A stretch of 64,000 bases of DNA from assembly GCA_963793845.1 (NCBI GenBank), contig CAWCBG010000007.1, positions 1 through 64,000 on the forward strand, written 5' to 3'. The position numbers and the translations under genes were made by a program. This document shows, in pieces, positions 27,849-36,691 of this stretch. The stretch comes from CAWCBG01 sp963793845. Lineage in GTDB: Bacteria > Acidobacteriota > Terriglobia > Terriglobales > Acidobacteriaceae. The notes under the pieces were generated by a model. It saw only the letters and a program-made list of their open reading frames with translations, made no database searches and was not told the origin of the DNA. Each line of letters begins with the position of its first letter. The stretch's first letter is position 1.

Positions 27849-28466
27849 CTACGCGGTTCGCATTCCATTCAGCAGGATATCGACTACCACATCGGCGACA
27901 TTGGTAAGCGGATAGTCATTCTCGCTGAGCACCCACGAGGTGACCATCTCGTCAATCGCGCCGAAGAAACAGTTCGCGGCAAACTTCTCCGGCATGCTGC
28001 GGCGAAACTCGCCCCGCTCCTGGCCGTCGCGAATCGCCGCCCGCACCAATTCCAGGTACTCCACCATTTGCGTGTGGGAGAACTCAGAGATAAAACGCGT
28101 GCTCTGCCGCAACTCCATCTGAAAGACGATGGCCAGGTTGCGGTTCGCGCTGAACGCGTCGAGGTGCAGAAAGGCCAGCCGGCGCAGGCGCTCGGTCGGC
28201 GACGGTATCTTCTCCAGCTCAATCCGGGCATGACGCATGAACGCGTCAAAGGCGGTGTGGATGGCCGTCATCAGGATCTCTTCCTTATTCTTGAAGTAGA
28301 GATAGACGGTTCCATCGGCCACATTGGCCCGATCGGCGATGTCGGAGATTCGGGCAACAAAAAAGCCCTTCTCCGCGAAGACTGCCACCGCCGCATCGAG
28401 AATGCGTTGGTACTTGTCCGCGTTGCGGTTTACGCTGAGGCCCGTATTGTGCGTGGTTGACACCAA
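27849..28466 (-). CDS. TetR-family regulator, fatty-acid-type
   Basis: 205 aa. The N-terminal helix-turn-helix is clear (RILDAAVAVFAEKGFFVARISDIADRANVADGTVYLYFKNKEEIL, residues about 20-64). The C-terminal ligand-binding part ends with a tail typical of the FadR/FabR-like TetR_C group. Its stop is 21 nt before the acyl-CoA ligase, so it most likely represses its own operon, with fatty acyl-CoA as a plausible inducer (inferred). The start is the ATG at 28466; ATGs further in are not needed. Confidence 0.85.
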   Translation of the reverse strand: MVSTTHNTGLSVNRNADKYQRILDAAVAVFAEKGFFVARISDIADRANVADGTVYLYFKNKEEILMTAIHTAFDAFMRHARIELEKIPSPTERLRRLAFLHLDAFSANRNLAIVFQMELRQSTRFISEFSHTQMVEYLELVRAAIRDGQERGEFRRSMPEKFAANCFFGAIDEMVTSWVLSENDYPLTNVADVVVDILLNGMRTA

Positions 28467-28983
28467 GACTGCCCGAGTTTCCGGTTCGTTGTGCCGGATA
28501 GAGTTGGCGATAGCACGATCCGGCCGTCTGCCGATAACTTACAGCCGGTCAACAAAGTAACCTGAGAATAGCTGCATTCCAACCGCTAAATGAATACTCA
28601 TTCACTGTATAACGCGAAAGTTACCTTCCGCAATTGGGAGGCGGGCCGAACCGGCCGATGCGCCCAAAACGGGAAAAAAGGTGATTTACCACGGAGGACA
28701 CCGAGGGCACGGAAGGCAAGAAAGCACGATTCACCACAGCGGCACAGAGACACGGAGAAGACCTGAATAGGTCTGCAGGATATATCGAGTGATCCAATCA
28801 CAACCGGCGAGGCATTCTCAAACCCTTCATCCTCTCTATGCCTCTGTGTCTATGTGGTAAATAACCCTTCGTAGTTCTTCTCCGTGCGCTCCGTGTCTCC
28901 GTGGTGACCCGCCTTTTGCGCGACGAAGCCGCCGCGTGGGACAATGACGGCCACGCCTCGCGCAACTACGAGAAGGAGTAGCC
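28467..28983. other. Intergenic region with an inverted repeat pair
   Basis: Holds the TetR-operon promoter on the minus strand and the peroxiredoxin promoter on the plus strand. 28687-28760 (TACCACGGAGGACACCGAG, then CACCACAGCGGCACAGAGAC) is inverted against 28831-28910 (CTCTGTGTCTATGTGGTA, then TCCGTGTCTCCGTGGTGA). This second repeat family also occurs at 54781-54815 and 55102-55134. A candidate site for the TetR regulator could not be picked by eye. Confidence 0.6.
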
Positions 28984-29529
28984 ATGAAACAAATTCTATT
29001 GTCGCTGCTGCTGGCGGCCAGCTTTTTCCCGGCCAGTCACGCAGCGGATAAGCCGGCTGAAACCCCGCCGCCGAAAATCAAGGTCGGCGACATCGCTCCC
29101 GATTTCACTTTGACCGATCAGGACGGGAAGAAGATCTCTCTGCACGACTTCCGAGGGAAGAAGAACGTAGCTCTGGCGTTCTACATCTTCGCCTTCACCG
29201 GTGGTTGACAGAAGCAGATGCAGGCTTTCCAGCAGAACCTTACCAAGCTGGAAGCTGCCGATACCCAGGTGCTGGGTATAAGCATGGATTCTCCCTTCTC
29301 AAACAAGGCGTGGGCTGAAAAGATCGGCGTCACCTTTCCGCTGCTCAGCGACTGGGGCGGCGACGTGACCAAAGAGTACGGGCTCTTTAACCCCAAGTAC
29401 AAAGCCGGCCGTCGCGCCGACTACGTCATCGACAAGGAAGGCAAAGTCGTCGAGATGACGCTGGACAGCGACGCCATCGATCCGTCGAAAGTCGTGGTGG
29501 CATGCGAGGCAAGAAAACTGAACCGGTAG
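28984..29529 (+). CDS. Secreted peroxiredoxin, predicted selenoprotein (in-frame UGA at 29206-29208)
   Basis: 181 aa if UGA is read as selenocysteine. Signal peptide residues 1-20 (ends ASHA), then the AhpC/TSA fold: VGDIAPDFTLTDQDGKKISLHDFRGKKNV, then the peroxidatic segment AFTGG-U at residue 75, then QKQMQAFQQNLTKLEAADTQVLGISMDSPFSNKAWAEKIGVTFPLLSDWGG and RRADYVIDKEGKVVE. Peroxiredoxins have Cys where the TGA is (TPGC/TGGC). The frame stays open and conserved for 107 codons after the TGA. A hairpin follows it (separate entry). A peroxidase of the periplasm is expected. A TGC-to-TGA nonsense mutation is the alternative. The sel genes are not in this window. Confidence 0.85.
29226..29254 (+). 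promoter_or_regulatory. Candidate bacterial SECIS hairpin
   Basis: Directly 3' of the in-frame TGA (29206-29208), UUUCCAGC (29226-29233) pairs with GCUGGAAG (29247-29254): 8 bp, with one G-U pair. The loop is AGAACCUUACCAA, 13 nt, with a G at its second position. The loop begins 26 nt after the TGA. Known bacterial SECIS elements have a stem of this size, a loop of 3-14 nt with a G in its first two positions and about this distance, so the layout fits. The structure was folded by eye. Confidence 0.6.
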
Positions 29530-29577
29530 GAACAGGGAGCGAGTCGAGGTGCATCTCAGGGTTGGTCAGACACGCGC

Positions 29578-30408
29578 ATGAAGTGGGACTTCTTCATCTC
29601 GCATGCGGGAGCCGACGTTGCGTCGGCCGAAGCGTTGTTCGATGTTCTGAAAAGCTCTTCCCGAGTGTTTGTCGACTCGCATAGCCTGCGTCCCGGCGAC
29701 AACTGGCCACAGGAACTGGCGGCGGCGCAGGGTGCCTCGCAGATCACCCTGGTTCTGGCGTCAAGCCAGACCGAGAAAGCCTACTACCAGGGCGAAGAGA
29801 TTGCGCGTGCCATCAACATGTCTCGCGAAGAGGGCAGTTCTCATCGTGTCATTCCCATCTATCTCGACGACGTAAAGGCCCAGGTTCCGTTCGGTTTGCA
29901 AGTCCTGCAGTGCATTTCGGTCAGTCCCTCCCACGATCTGTCGAAGATTGGCACTGATCTACTGCAGTTATTACGCGAGCTCAGTCCCGAGCTCAAGCTT
30001 GTTTGGCATCCCGCCAGCAAGGATAAAGACCGGGGCGAGCTTAGTCCTTGTACTTTCACGCTCAATTCAAAATACAAGCTTGATCCGTATAGCCGGTGGA
30101 AGAACCTTGCGGACGTCCTTGTGAACTTCCGCAATCCGTTGGGAACCCGTTACGTCTTCATGGTGCCGAGCGGCGCTGCCCCGGAGGAATATCACTACAC
30201 CGACTGGTGGCTGAAATCTCCACAACTGCTGGCCGAGAAGCGCGGCATCACCGAGCAGTTTGTGAAGGATAACCTCGGAGTGGAGTTGACCGGAGCGTGG
30301 TATCCGATGCGCCGCAACAACATCGACTACACCACGGTGTATTGTTCGAGGTACGATAAGGCGCTCAGCACAACCAGCGGCCACACGGGCGCTCCAACCG
30401 CCACATAA
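29578..30408 (+). CDS. Stand-alone TIR-domain protein with unknown C-terminal domain
   Basis: 276 aa. Residues 1-135 form a TIR domain: box 1 MKWDFFISHAGAD, box 2 DSHSLRPGDNWPQEL, and the helix YYQGEEIARAI with the candidate catalytic Glu73/Glu74. TIR domains of this kind often cleave NAD or make signalling nucleotides in immunity; catalysis is not shown here. Residues 150-265 have no family I recognise; they are aromatic-rich (YKLDPYSRWKNLADVLVNF, YVFMVPSGAAPEEYHYTDWWL) and may sense or bind a ligand. There is no signal peptide, so it is cytosolic. It follows the Sec-peroxiredoxin by 48 nt on the same strand. Confidence 0.8.
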   Translation: MKWDFFISHAGADVASAEALFDVLKSSSRVFVDSHSLRPGDNWPQELAAAQGASQITLVLASSQTEKAYYQGEEIARAINMSREEGSSHRVIPIYLDDVKAQVPFGLQVLQCISVSPSHDLSKIGTDLLQLLRELSPELKLVWHPASKDKDRGELSPCTFTLNSKYKLDPYSRWKNLADVLVNFRNPLGTRYVFMVPSGAAPEEYHYTDWWLKSPQLLAEKRGITEQFVKDNLGVELTGAWYPMRRNNIDYTTVYCSRYDKALSTTSGHTGAPTAT

Positions 30409-30573
30409 AGTCCGTTTTACCCGCTATAAATCGACCGCAATCTTGCTGCAATATGAATTATTAATAAGACACTTCAGAGTTAAGGTTTCTTTTAACTGTC
30501 GTTTCACTCCCGATTAATCACCTCGCCTTCCCACCCTTCTACATTGCCTACACCATTCGTAGGAGGATGGAAC

Positions 30574-32610
30574 ATGAAGCCAACTGAGTTCGCTCCCCGC
30601 AAGTGGCGCATCGCAGCTCGTGCGGCGCTGTTTACGTTCCTTAGCCAAATGCTGATTCCAACGGGCGCTCTCGCCCAGCAGCCCCCGGCGACGCCCCCGG
30701 TCTCCTCAAGCCTGCGGAGCTCGCAAACCCGGACGCCCATACAGCACGTCATTGTGATCATCGGTGAGAACCGCACCTTCGATCACATTTTCGCCACCTA
30801 TCAGCCCACCATCAAAGGCGAAACCATCGACAACCTGCTCTCCAAGGGCATCATCCGCGCGGATGGAACGCCCGGTCCTAACTACGGGCAAGCCCTGCAG
30901 TTCGCAGCGGTAGACAAGGCCGCCGACAAATACCAGATCAGCCCGATGAACCGGTCGCTGTATTCCCAGCTGCCGCCACCCGTGGTCGGAGGTTATTTCA
31001 ATCCGCCCTTCAGCACGATCGCCGATGCCAAAGCCGCCGAGAACGGGTTGGCAAATGACTATTACAAGTACCTGACCACCGGCGGTACGGCTCCCCTCAG
31101 CAAGCCTGACATCGATACCCGAATTCCCAACGTTTATAATCTTCCCCCGGGCCCCTTCCAGCTAACCTCCTACTCGTTTCCCTACGACGCGTACGCCAAC
31201 AGTCCGGTGCACCGTTTCTACCAGATGTGGCAACAGGAGGATTGCAACGCCTACTACGCAACCACAGACAATCCCAGTGGCTGCAATGCGGACCTGTATC
31301 CGTGGGTTGAGGTGAGTGTCGGCGCCGGCACCAACGGCAAGCCGCAGCCCAACCCCTTCACCGAGACGACCACCGGCGAAGGTGGAACCTCCATGTCCTT
31401 CTACAACGTGCTTCAGGGGGATGCTCCTTACCTGAAGTATCTCGCTGACAACTACGCCATGAGCGACAACTATCACCAGGCCGTGATGGGCGGAACCGGC
31501 GCCAACCACATCATGATGGGAACCGGCGATGACATCTGGTTCAGCGATGGCCAGGGACGTCCGGCCAAGCCGCCCCACAATCAACTGGTGGGTATCGGCT
31601 CCAAGAACGAGGGCATCGTCGACGAGATCGAGAATCCTAACGCCCAGAAGGGAACCAACAATTGGTACAAGGAAGACGGCTACGGCGGAGGATCCTATGG
31701 GCATCCTTCATACGGTGGCGGATCCTATAGCAATTGCTCCGACTCCGATCAGCCGGGAGTTTTACCGGTGCTCGATTACCTGGCGAATCTCCCCTACCAG
31801 GTTGACCCCAAATGCGCTCCGGGACGCTACTACATTCTGAACAACTACAACCCCGGATATTTTGGTGACGGCAGCAATGCCTATACGGACAACAACGACA
31901 ACAACACCGTTTTCACGATTCCGCCGTCCAACGTCCGCAACATCGGCGACGAACTACTGGAGAGCAACATCTCCTGGAAGTATTACGGAGACCAGTGGAA
32001 CCGCTACCTGAACGACAAGTACGAGGATGACCCTCTGGATGAATATTGCAACATCTGCAACTTCTTCCAGTACTCAACCTCCATCATGACCAACCCGGCG
32101 GTTCGCACCGCACACCTGAAGGACACGACGGATCTCTACAGCGACATCAAGAAGGGCACCCTGCCGGCGGTTTCGTATGTTAAGCCGAGCGGCTTTGTAG
32201 ATGGCCATCCCGCCTCTTCCAAGCTCAATCTGTTCGAAGGCTTCGTGAAGAAGATCGTGGACGATGTGCAGGCAAATCCGAGCCTGTGGGCATCCACCGC
32301 AATCTTCGTGACCTTCGACGAGGGTGGTGGCTACTGGGATTCCGGCTACGTCGAGCCGGTGGACTTCTTCGGCGACGGAACGAGAATTCCCATGATCGTC
32401 GTGTCTCCCTTTACCAAGGCGGGACACATTTCCCATCAGTACAACGATCATGTTTCGATCCTGAAGTTCATCGAATACAACTGGAAGCTGCCGCCGGTGA
32501 CCGAACGCAGCCGCGACAATCTCCCCAACCCCAAACAGAATGGCGCGAACAAGTATGTTCCTGTAAACAGTCCGGCCATTGGAGACCTGACCGACCTGTT
32601 CAAGTTCTGA
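30574..32610 (+). CDS. Secreted phosphoesterase (phospholipase C / acid phosphatase family)
   Basis: 678 aa from ATG 30574, preceded by AGGAGG. A long signal peptide ends TGALAQQ. The phosphoesterase-family elements are at the N-terminus (IQHVIVIIGENRTFDHIF, metal and nucleophile region), middle (QAVMGGTGANHIMMGTGDD) and C-terminus (IFVTFDEGGGYWDSGYVEPVDFFGDGTRIPMIVVSPF; HQYNDHVSILKFIE). An insert near 380-400 is Gly/Tyr/Ser-rich (YGGGSYGHPSYGGGSY). Homologues hydrolyse phospholipids or phosphomonoesters outside the cell, often under phosphate starvation. There is no adjacent pho gene. Confidence 0.85.
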   Translation: MKPTEFAPRKWRIAARAALFTFLSQMLIPTGALAQQPPATPPVSSSLRSSQTRTPIQHVIVIIGENRTFDHIFATYQPTIKGETIDNLLSKGIIRADGTPGPNYGQALQFAAVDKAADKYQISPMNRSLYSQLPPPVVGGYFNPPFSTIADAKAAENGLANDYYKYLTTGGTAPLSKPDIDTRIPNVYNLPPGPFQLTSYSFPYDAYANSPVHRFYQMWQQEDCNAYYATTDNPSGCNADLYPWVEVSVGAGTNGKPQPNPFTETTTGEGGTSMSFYNVLQGDAPYLKYLADNYAMSDNYHQAVMGGTGANHIMMGTGDDIWFSDGQGRPAKPPHNQLVGIGSKNEGIVDEIENPNAQKGTNNWYKEDGYGGGSYGHPSYGGGSYSNCSDSDQPGVLPVLDYLANLPYQVDPKCAPGRYYILNNYNPGYFGDGSNAYTDNNDNNTVFTIPPSNVRNIGDELLESNISWKYYGDQWNRYLNDKYEDDPLDEYCNICNFFQYSTSIMTNPAVRTAHLKDTTDLYSDIKKGTLPAVSYVKPSGFVDGHPASSKLNLFEGFVKKIVDDVQANPSLWASTAIFVTFDEGGGYWDSGYVEPVDFFGDGTRIPMIVVSPFTKAGHISHQYNDHVSILKFIEYNWKLPPVTERSRDNLPNPKQNGANKYVPVNSPAIGDLTDLFKF

Positions 32611-32760
32611 CGCAGGTCCGCAGTTGCCCGGCGCCGCTAACCTTGCCTGAGGTTGCCGGCGCCGGATTCCATCGTGCGCACTCCTGCCTGTGCTGCCGTG
32701 GGCGTATCGTGCGCTGGAGCTTCCTGAGGCGTGTCGCCCGGCGACGTTTGTGCATCGAAA

Positions 32761-33153
32761 ATGAGTATGCGCAAGCTGCCGATCTCATTGTCCATCATCC
32801 CCTCGATTCTTCTGAGCTTCCTGTGCGCTTATGCCGGCACCCCGGGTTCGTTTCGCGGAAAGGTGGTCGAGAGCGCGCAGTCGGCCGTCGATCCAAACTG
32901 GATCTACGTCGAGGGACGTAACAAGATGGTGCGCCGGGTCGAGATTTCGCATGCACGCATTGAATACAGCGAAGACGTTCCGGCGGCGAACCGCAAACTG
33001 AAACCGCGACTTGCATTGATTACGGGCACCGAGGTCCGCATCACCGCCGAACAGGGAAGCGACGGCGAATGGCGCGCCAGCCGGGTAGAGATTCTGAACT
33101 CTGGCGAGGAAGGCAAGAGCGCCGCCGGGTCGCCGCCCACCGGCAAGAGTTGA
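32761..33153 (+). CDS. Secreted hypothetical protein with OB-like strand-rich body
   Basis: About 130 aa; start chosen at ATG 32761 (32767 is also possible), followed by a signal peptide ending CAYA. The mature region is beta-rich: SFRGKVVESAQSAVDPNWIYVEG, VRRVEISHARIEYSE, GTEVRITAEQGSDGEWRASRVEIL. This resembles DUF5666-type OB-fold proteins in alternation and the GxVV/VRIT pattern, but the match is weak. It lies about 150 nt after the phosphoesterase on the same strand. Confidence 0.6.
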   Translation: MSMRKLPISLSIIPSILLSFLCAYAGTPGSFRGKVVESAQSAVDPNWIYVEGRNKMVRRVEISHARIEYSEDVPAANRKLKPRLALITGTEVRITAEQGSDGEWRASRVEILNSGEEGKSAAGSPPTGKS

Positions 33154-33269
33154 ACCGCAGCCCTTATTCAGCCTGCCAAAACAGTTGCAGGGCCTCACTC
33201 GGGCTGCGATCTGGTGGAATTCCTTGCTAGACAGCTGATAGCTGACTGCTAATGGCTAATGGCTAACTG

Positions 33270-33878
33270 CTAATTGCTGCCTTTCTCACAAGGCTTGCCA
33301 TACATCGAGGTGTAGCTCAGCCCGATTTCGCCGCAGGTGCCTTGCTCCACCGAATACACGACGCACGAATTGAAGGGCCGCGAGTAGACATGGAGGCTGA
33401 CCGCGCGCTCGCCCCATTCGCGCGGGTTGCGGACGTCGTGCACCGGATTCAGGGGATCGACCGCCACGGGATTCGCCGGAGTAATCTCAACCACGTTGGT
33501 GGGCACGATGTCGCAGCATTGGGAGGTCAGGTCCTCGGCCAGCACGCGATAGTTCTGCACCGCCAGGCGCCCGATGGGAGCAGCCATCCAGCAGTTCTGT
33601 CCCTTATGGTTGTGGATCGAGCTCTTCATGCCGACCTCCCAGCAGATGGCCAGCAGTTCGTATAGTTCAGTCTTGTCGATCAGGTTGCGGGTGTAATGCT
33701 GCACGTCCCAGAACAGATAGGTCTGGAGGCTCTCCGGATCGACGGGGTTGGCCCGCAAGTATCGGAGGGTGCCTTCCACTCCTGTGAAGTCCGGCTGCTC
33801 CAGCTTGCGCAAGCCTGCGATGAATTGCTCGATCGACACGAGATGTGTTGCTTTATCCGTGGATGAAACCGTATGCAT
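33270..33878 (-). CDS. Cysteine dioxygenase type I family protein
   Basis: 202 aa cupin. The metal-binding motif is SSIHNHKGQNCWMAAPIG, with both His of HNH near residue 93, and the third His in VSLHVYSRPFNSCVVYS near 165. Cysteine dioxygenase oxidises cysteine to cysteine sulfinate with non-haem iron; some relatives act on 3-mercaptopropionate. The arginine that binds the carboxylate cannot be placed with certainty. Monocistronic, with a 5' region running to 34306 shared with the divergent M48 gene. Confidence 0.85.
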   Translation of the reverse strand: MHTVSSTDKATHLVSIEQFIAGLRKLEQPDFTGVEGTLRYLRANPVDPESLQTYLFWDVQHYTRNLIDKTELYELLAICWEVGMKSSIHNHKGQNCWMAAPIGRLAVQNYRVLAEDLTSQCCDIVPTNVVEITPANPVAVDPLNPVHDVRNPREWGERAVSLHVYSRPFNSCVVYSVEQGTCGEIGLSYTSMYGKPCEKGSN

Positions 33879-34306
33879 TTCGTTTTATCCCATCTTCCGC
33901 ATCCGGGCTGCCTGCCCTTTAGCCTCAGATTCCAAACGTTCACAAACTGTTGACTAACCCCATTCTGCACCAAACCGCGCATCATACACCGAATCGCAAC
34001 CACCTGGCGAAAGCTTTCCGGCAGTTCCGAAGGAAGGGTTTAGCCCGCCATTCAAGCGCCTGATCACTCCCCAGCATCCTCCGAAACCAGAAATAGCCCA
34101 AAAGAAGCGGCGTCTTCAGGCCATAATGTCGATTCTGCTCCCGCGAAGTCGGACCGTGCGGTTTTTACGTTACCGCCGTTTTTCGGGAAATCCAATCACA
34201 TGGACTTGTGATCCAAGCATATAATGGCGGCAATAGAACTCCGCCACGCTTATCCCCGCTCGCGTTGGAGTTCCCGAAGAGCCACGCGCTCTTGTCGGAG
34301 GGCCAC
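33879..34306. other. Divergent intergenic region, cysteine dioxygenase / M48 protease
   Basis: 428 nt without a supported gene. It should carry both promoters. The lower-GC span near 34150-34230 looks like the M48 promoter. No repeat or RNA motif is recognised. Confidence 0.4.
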
Positions 34307-35473
34307 ATGAAGTCACGCGCTCTCGCTGTTGCAACGTCTTCACTGCTCACCTTGACTCTCGCCTTGCCTGCGGTGGCGCAAAGCGGGCCGCAGCAAACGC
34401 AGAGCTCCAGTGGCACGCACCAGCCGCAGAAGTCCAAGCCGATCCCGGTTGACGTGTCAACCCAGTCGAGCGGCGATCAGACGCAGCCCGTGACCGGCCC
34501 GGCGCCGGCGGAGCCCGGGGCGGCCCCAAAAGAGACCCATAACAAGAACAAGAATGACATCGAGGACATCGGCGATCGCAAGGTTGGTGGGCGCGGCCTG
34601 GGTGACTGGTACTCGACCGACACCGAAATCAAGATGGGCAAGCAATACGCCATGATGGTCGAGTCCAGCGTAAGGCTGATTCAGGACCCGGTCATCACCG
34701 AGTACGTGAACCGCATTGGCCAGAACCTGGTGCGCAACTCCGACGCCAAAGTGCCCTTCACCATCAAGGTCATCGACTCGGATGAGATCAACGCCTTCGC
34801 GCTGCCCGGCGGCTTCTTCTACGTCAACAGCGGATTGATTCTCGCCGCCGACGAGGAAGCCGAGCTCGCCGGAGTGATGGCCCACGAGATTGCCCATGTT
34901 TGCGCGCGGCACGCCATGCGGGAACAGACTCGCATGAATTACGCCAGCATGGCTTCCATACCTCTGATCTTTATCGGGAGCTGGGGCATCTACGAAGCGG
35001 CGAACGCTGCCCTGAGCATTGCGCTGCCCATGACCTTCATGAAGTTCTCGCGCACTTTCGAATCGGAAGCCGACTACCTGGGTCTGCAATATATGTACAA
35101 GGCGGGATACGATCCCGGAGCCTTCATCACCTTCTTCGAGAAGATCGAGGCGCAGGAGAAGAAGCAGCCCGGCAAGATCGCGAAAGCGTTTATGACGCAT
35201 CCGCCTACGCCTGAGCGCATCGAGAAAAGCCAGGAAGAGATTCGGAACATATTGCCCGCCCGGTCCGAATATGTCGTGAATACGTCGGAGTTCAACGACG
35301 TGAAAGCGCGGCTGGCTGCGTTGGAGAATCGCAAGAAGATCATCAATCCCGACCAGAACAAAAACAAGCCAACACTGCGCCGGACCAATACCGCCAGCAG
35401 CAATCCCAACGATCCCAATTCGCAGCAGCCCGGCGACGATCGTCCGACGCTATCGAAGCGCGACGACGATTAG
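34307..35473 (+). CDS. Secreted M48 family zinc metalloprotease (BepA-like)
   Basis: 388 aa from ATG 34307 (GGAG just upstream), signal peptide ending PAVAQ. After a disordered Pro/Gln/Ser linker (25-80) the M48 catalytic domain has HEIAH at 193-197 and the third ligand region FESEADYLGLQYMYKAGYDP. There are two hydrophobic segments around the active site (IPLIFIGSWGIYEAANAALSIALP). A Lys/Asn-rich disordered tail ends the protein; there are no TPR repeats, unlike BepA/LoiP. It probably degrades misfolded envelope proteins in the periplasm. Confidence 0.9.
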   Translation: MKSRALAVATSSLLTLTLALPAVAQSGPQQTQSSSGTHQPQKSKPIPVDVSTQSSGDQTQPVTGPAPAEPGAAPKETHNKNKNDIEDIGDRKVGGRGLGDWYSTDTEIKMGKQYAMMVESSVRLIQDPVITEYVNRIGQNLVRNSDAKVPFTIKVIDSDEINAFALPGGFFYVNSGLILAADEEAELAGVMAHEIAHVCARHAMREQTRMNYASMASIPLIFIGSWGIYEAANAALSIALPMTFMKFSRTFESEADYLGLQYMYKAGYDPGAFITFFEKIEAQEKKQPGKIAKAFMTHPPTPERIEKSQEEIRNILPARSEYVVNTSEFNDVKARLAALENRKKIINPDQNKNKPTLRRTNTASSNPNDPNSQQPGDDRPTLSKRDDD

Positions 35474-35624
35474 GAATTGACTGGGCCTGTCAGCGGGCGC
35501 CCACCCATAGCATCGTCTGTTTGGGTGGAACCGTTCGCTGGGGCGCTCACTCGCGCCATGAGGACCGGAAGACCCAGACCGCGGGAATTGCACGCCCGCT
35601 TCTCAAACTGAAACTTTCCGCGCG

Positions 35625-36608
35625 TTAGATAGCCAGTTCCTGGGGATCGTCGGAGGCCGACTCCGCGGGCAGGTTCCGCCCTTCGCCGCCGGCTAGAACC
35701 CAAAACTCCTTCTCGTCCAACTCGGCGTGACGCATCGCCGCGCGCAGGCGCTGCACTGGTTCGTCCTCGCCGTCATCGGCCAGCCGGAATGTGCCGAAGT
35801 GGCTGGCGATGCTGATGCGAGCGCCGAGCTGAAGATGAGCACGCACAGCTTCTTCCGGGGACATATGGACCTCGCCCATGAACCACTGCGGGCGAAATGC
35901 GCCGATGGGGAGAATGGCCACGTCGATAGCCGGAAATTGTTCCGCGATCTGGGAGAAGTGAGGACCCATTCCGGTATCGCCGGCGAAGCAGACGGTCGTC
36001 GTTTGGCCTTGCACCACAAAGCCGCACCACAGAGTCGAATCGCGATTGAACGGCGAGCGTCCGGAGAAGTGCTGCGCGGGCACCGCGGTAATCCTCATCC
36101 GGTTGAAGGCGGCCGTGCCCCACCAGTCCAGTTCCACCACCTTGCTGATGCGGTGCTTTGCCAGTGTTGCTGCATTGCCGAGCCCGGTGTAGACGACGGG
36201 CCGGTGCACTCGCGCCAGGCGCTGTAGCGTGGGAATATCCATGTGATCGTAGTGATCGTGGCTGAGCAGCACCGCGTCGATATGCGGCAGGTCCTCGAAG
36301 TGGATGCCCGGTGGACGATGACGGCGCGGACCGATCCAGCTTAGCGGGCTGGCGCGCTCCGACCAGACGGGATCCGTAAGAAGGTTGATGCCGTCGAGCT
36401 GCAGCAGGAAAGTTGTGTGATTGACGAACGTTATTCGCAACCTTTGTGAATGTTGTGGCGGAGGCGGTCCGGCGGGCTCGTCGATCCAATTATGCCAAGG
36501 TCCAGGCTGGCGCGACATCAGCCACCGCAGCAATTCGCGGAAGCCGTGCTGCCGGGGCTTCTCGTTGTGGAAGCGTCTTCCGTCAAACCTGGATTGCGTC
36601 AGTTGCAT
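35625..36608 (-). CDS. Metallo-beta-lactamase-fold hydrolase, NAPE-PLD/UlaG-like
   Basis: About 327 aa from ATG 36608; the ORF continues in frame to 36674, so a longer form is possible. The metal-binding signature is LLSHDHYDHMDIPTL, followed by the other ligands in CFAGDTGMGPHF and SIASHFGTFRLADDG. The family cleaves phosphodiester or lactone bonds in N-acyl phospholipids or related compounds. The N-terminus (QSRFDGRRFHN) matches the NAPE-PLD branch. No signal peptide. It is divergent from the endonuclease IV gene, with start codons about 80 nt apart. Confidence 0.85.
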   Translation of the reverse strand: MQLTQSRFDGRRFHNEKPRQHGFRELLRWLMSRQPGPWHNWIDEPAGPPPPQHSQRLRITFVNHTTFLLQLDGINLLTDPVWSERASPLSWIGPRRHRPPGIHFEDLPHIDAVLLSHDHYDHMDIPTLQRLARVHRPVVYTGLGNAATLAKHRISKVVELDWWGTAAFNRMRITAVPAQHFSGRSPFNRDSTLWCGFVVQGQTTTVCFAGDTGMGPHFSQIAEQFPAIDVAILPIGAFRPQWFMGEVHMSPEEAVRAHLQLGARISIASHFGTFRLADDGEDEPVQRLRAAMRHAELDEKEFWVLAGGEGRNLPAESASDDPQELAI

Positions 36609-36691
36609 TGATCTTTTCTGCTGAAATACTACAGATGCCGGATGCACGGTGACGGCTTCATCGCCGGAAGGCATGTAGAATCGTAGGCCGA

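Noticed and set aside
30440..30530. A CTGTCGTTTCAC string resembling a PhoB half-site before the phosphoesterase gene
   Set aside because: Only one weak half-site without a direct repeat at 11-nt spacing. Phosphate control is possible but not shown.
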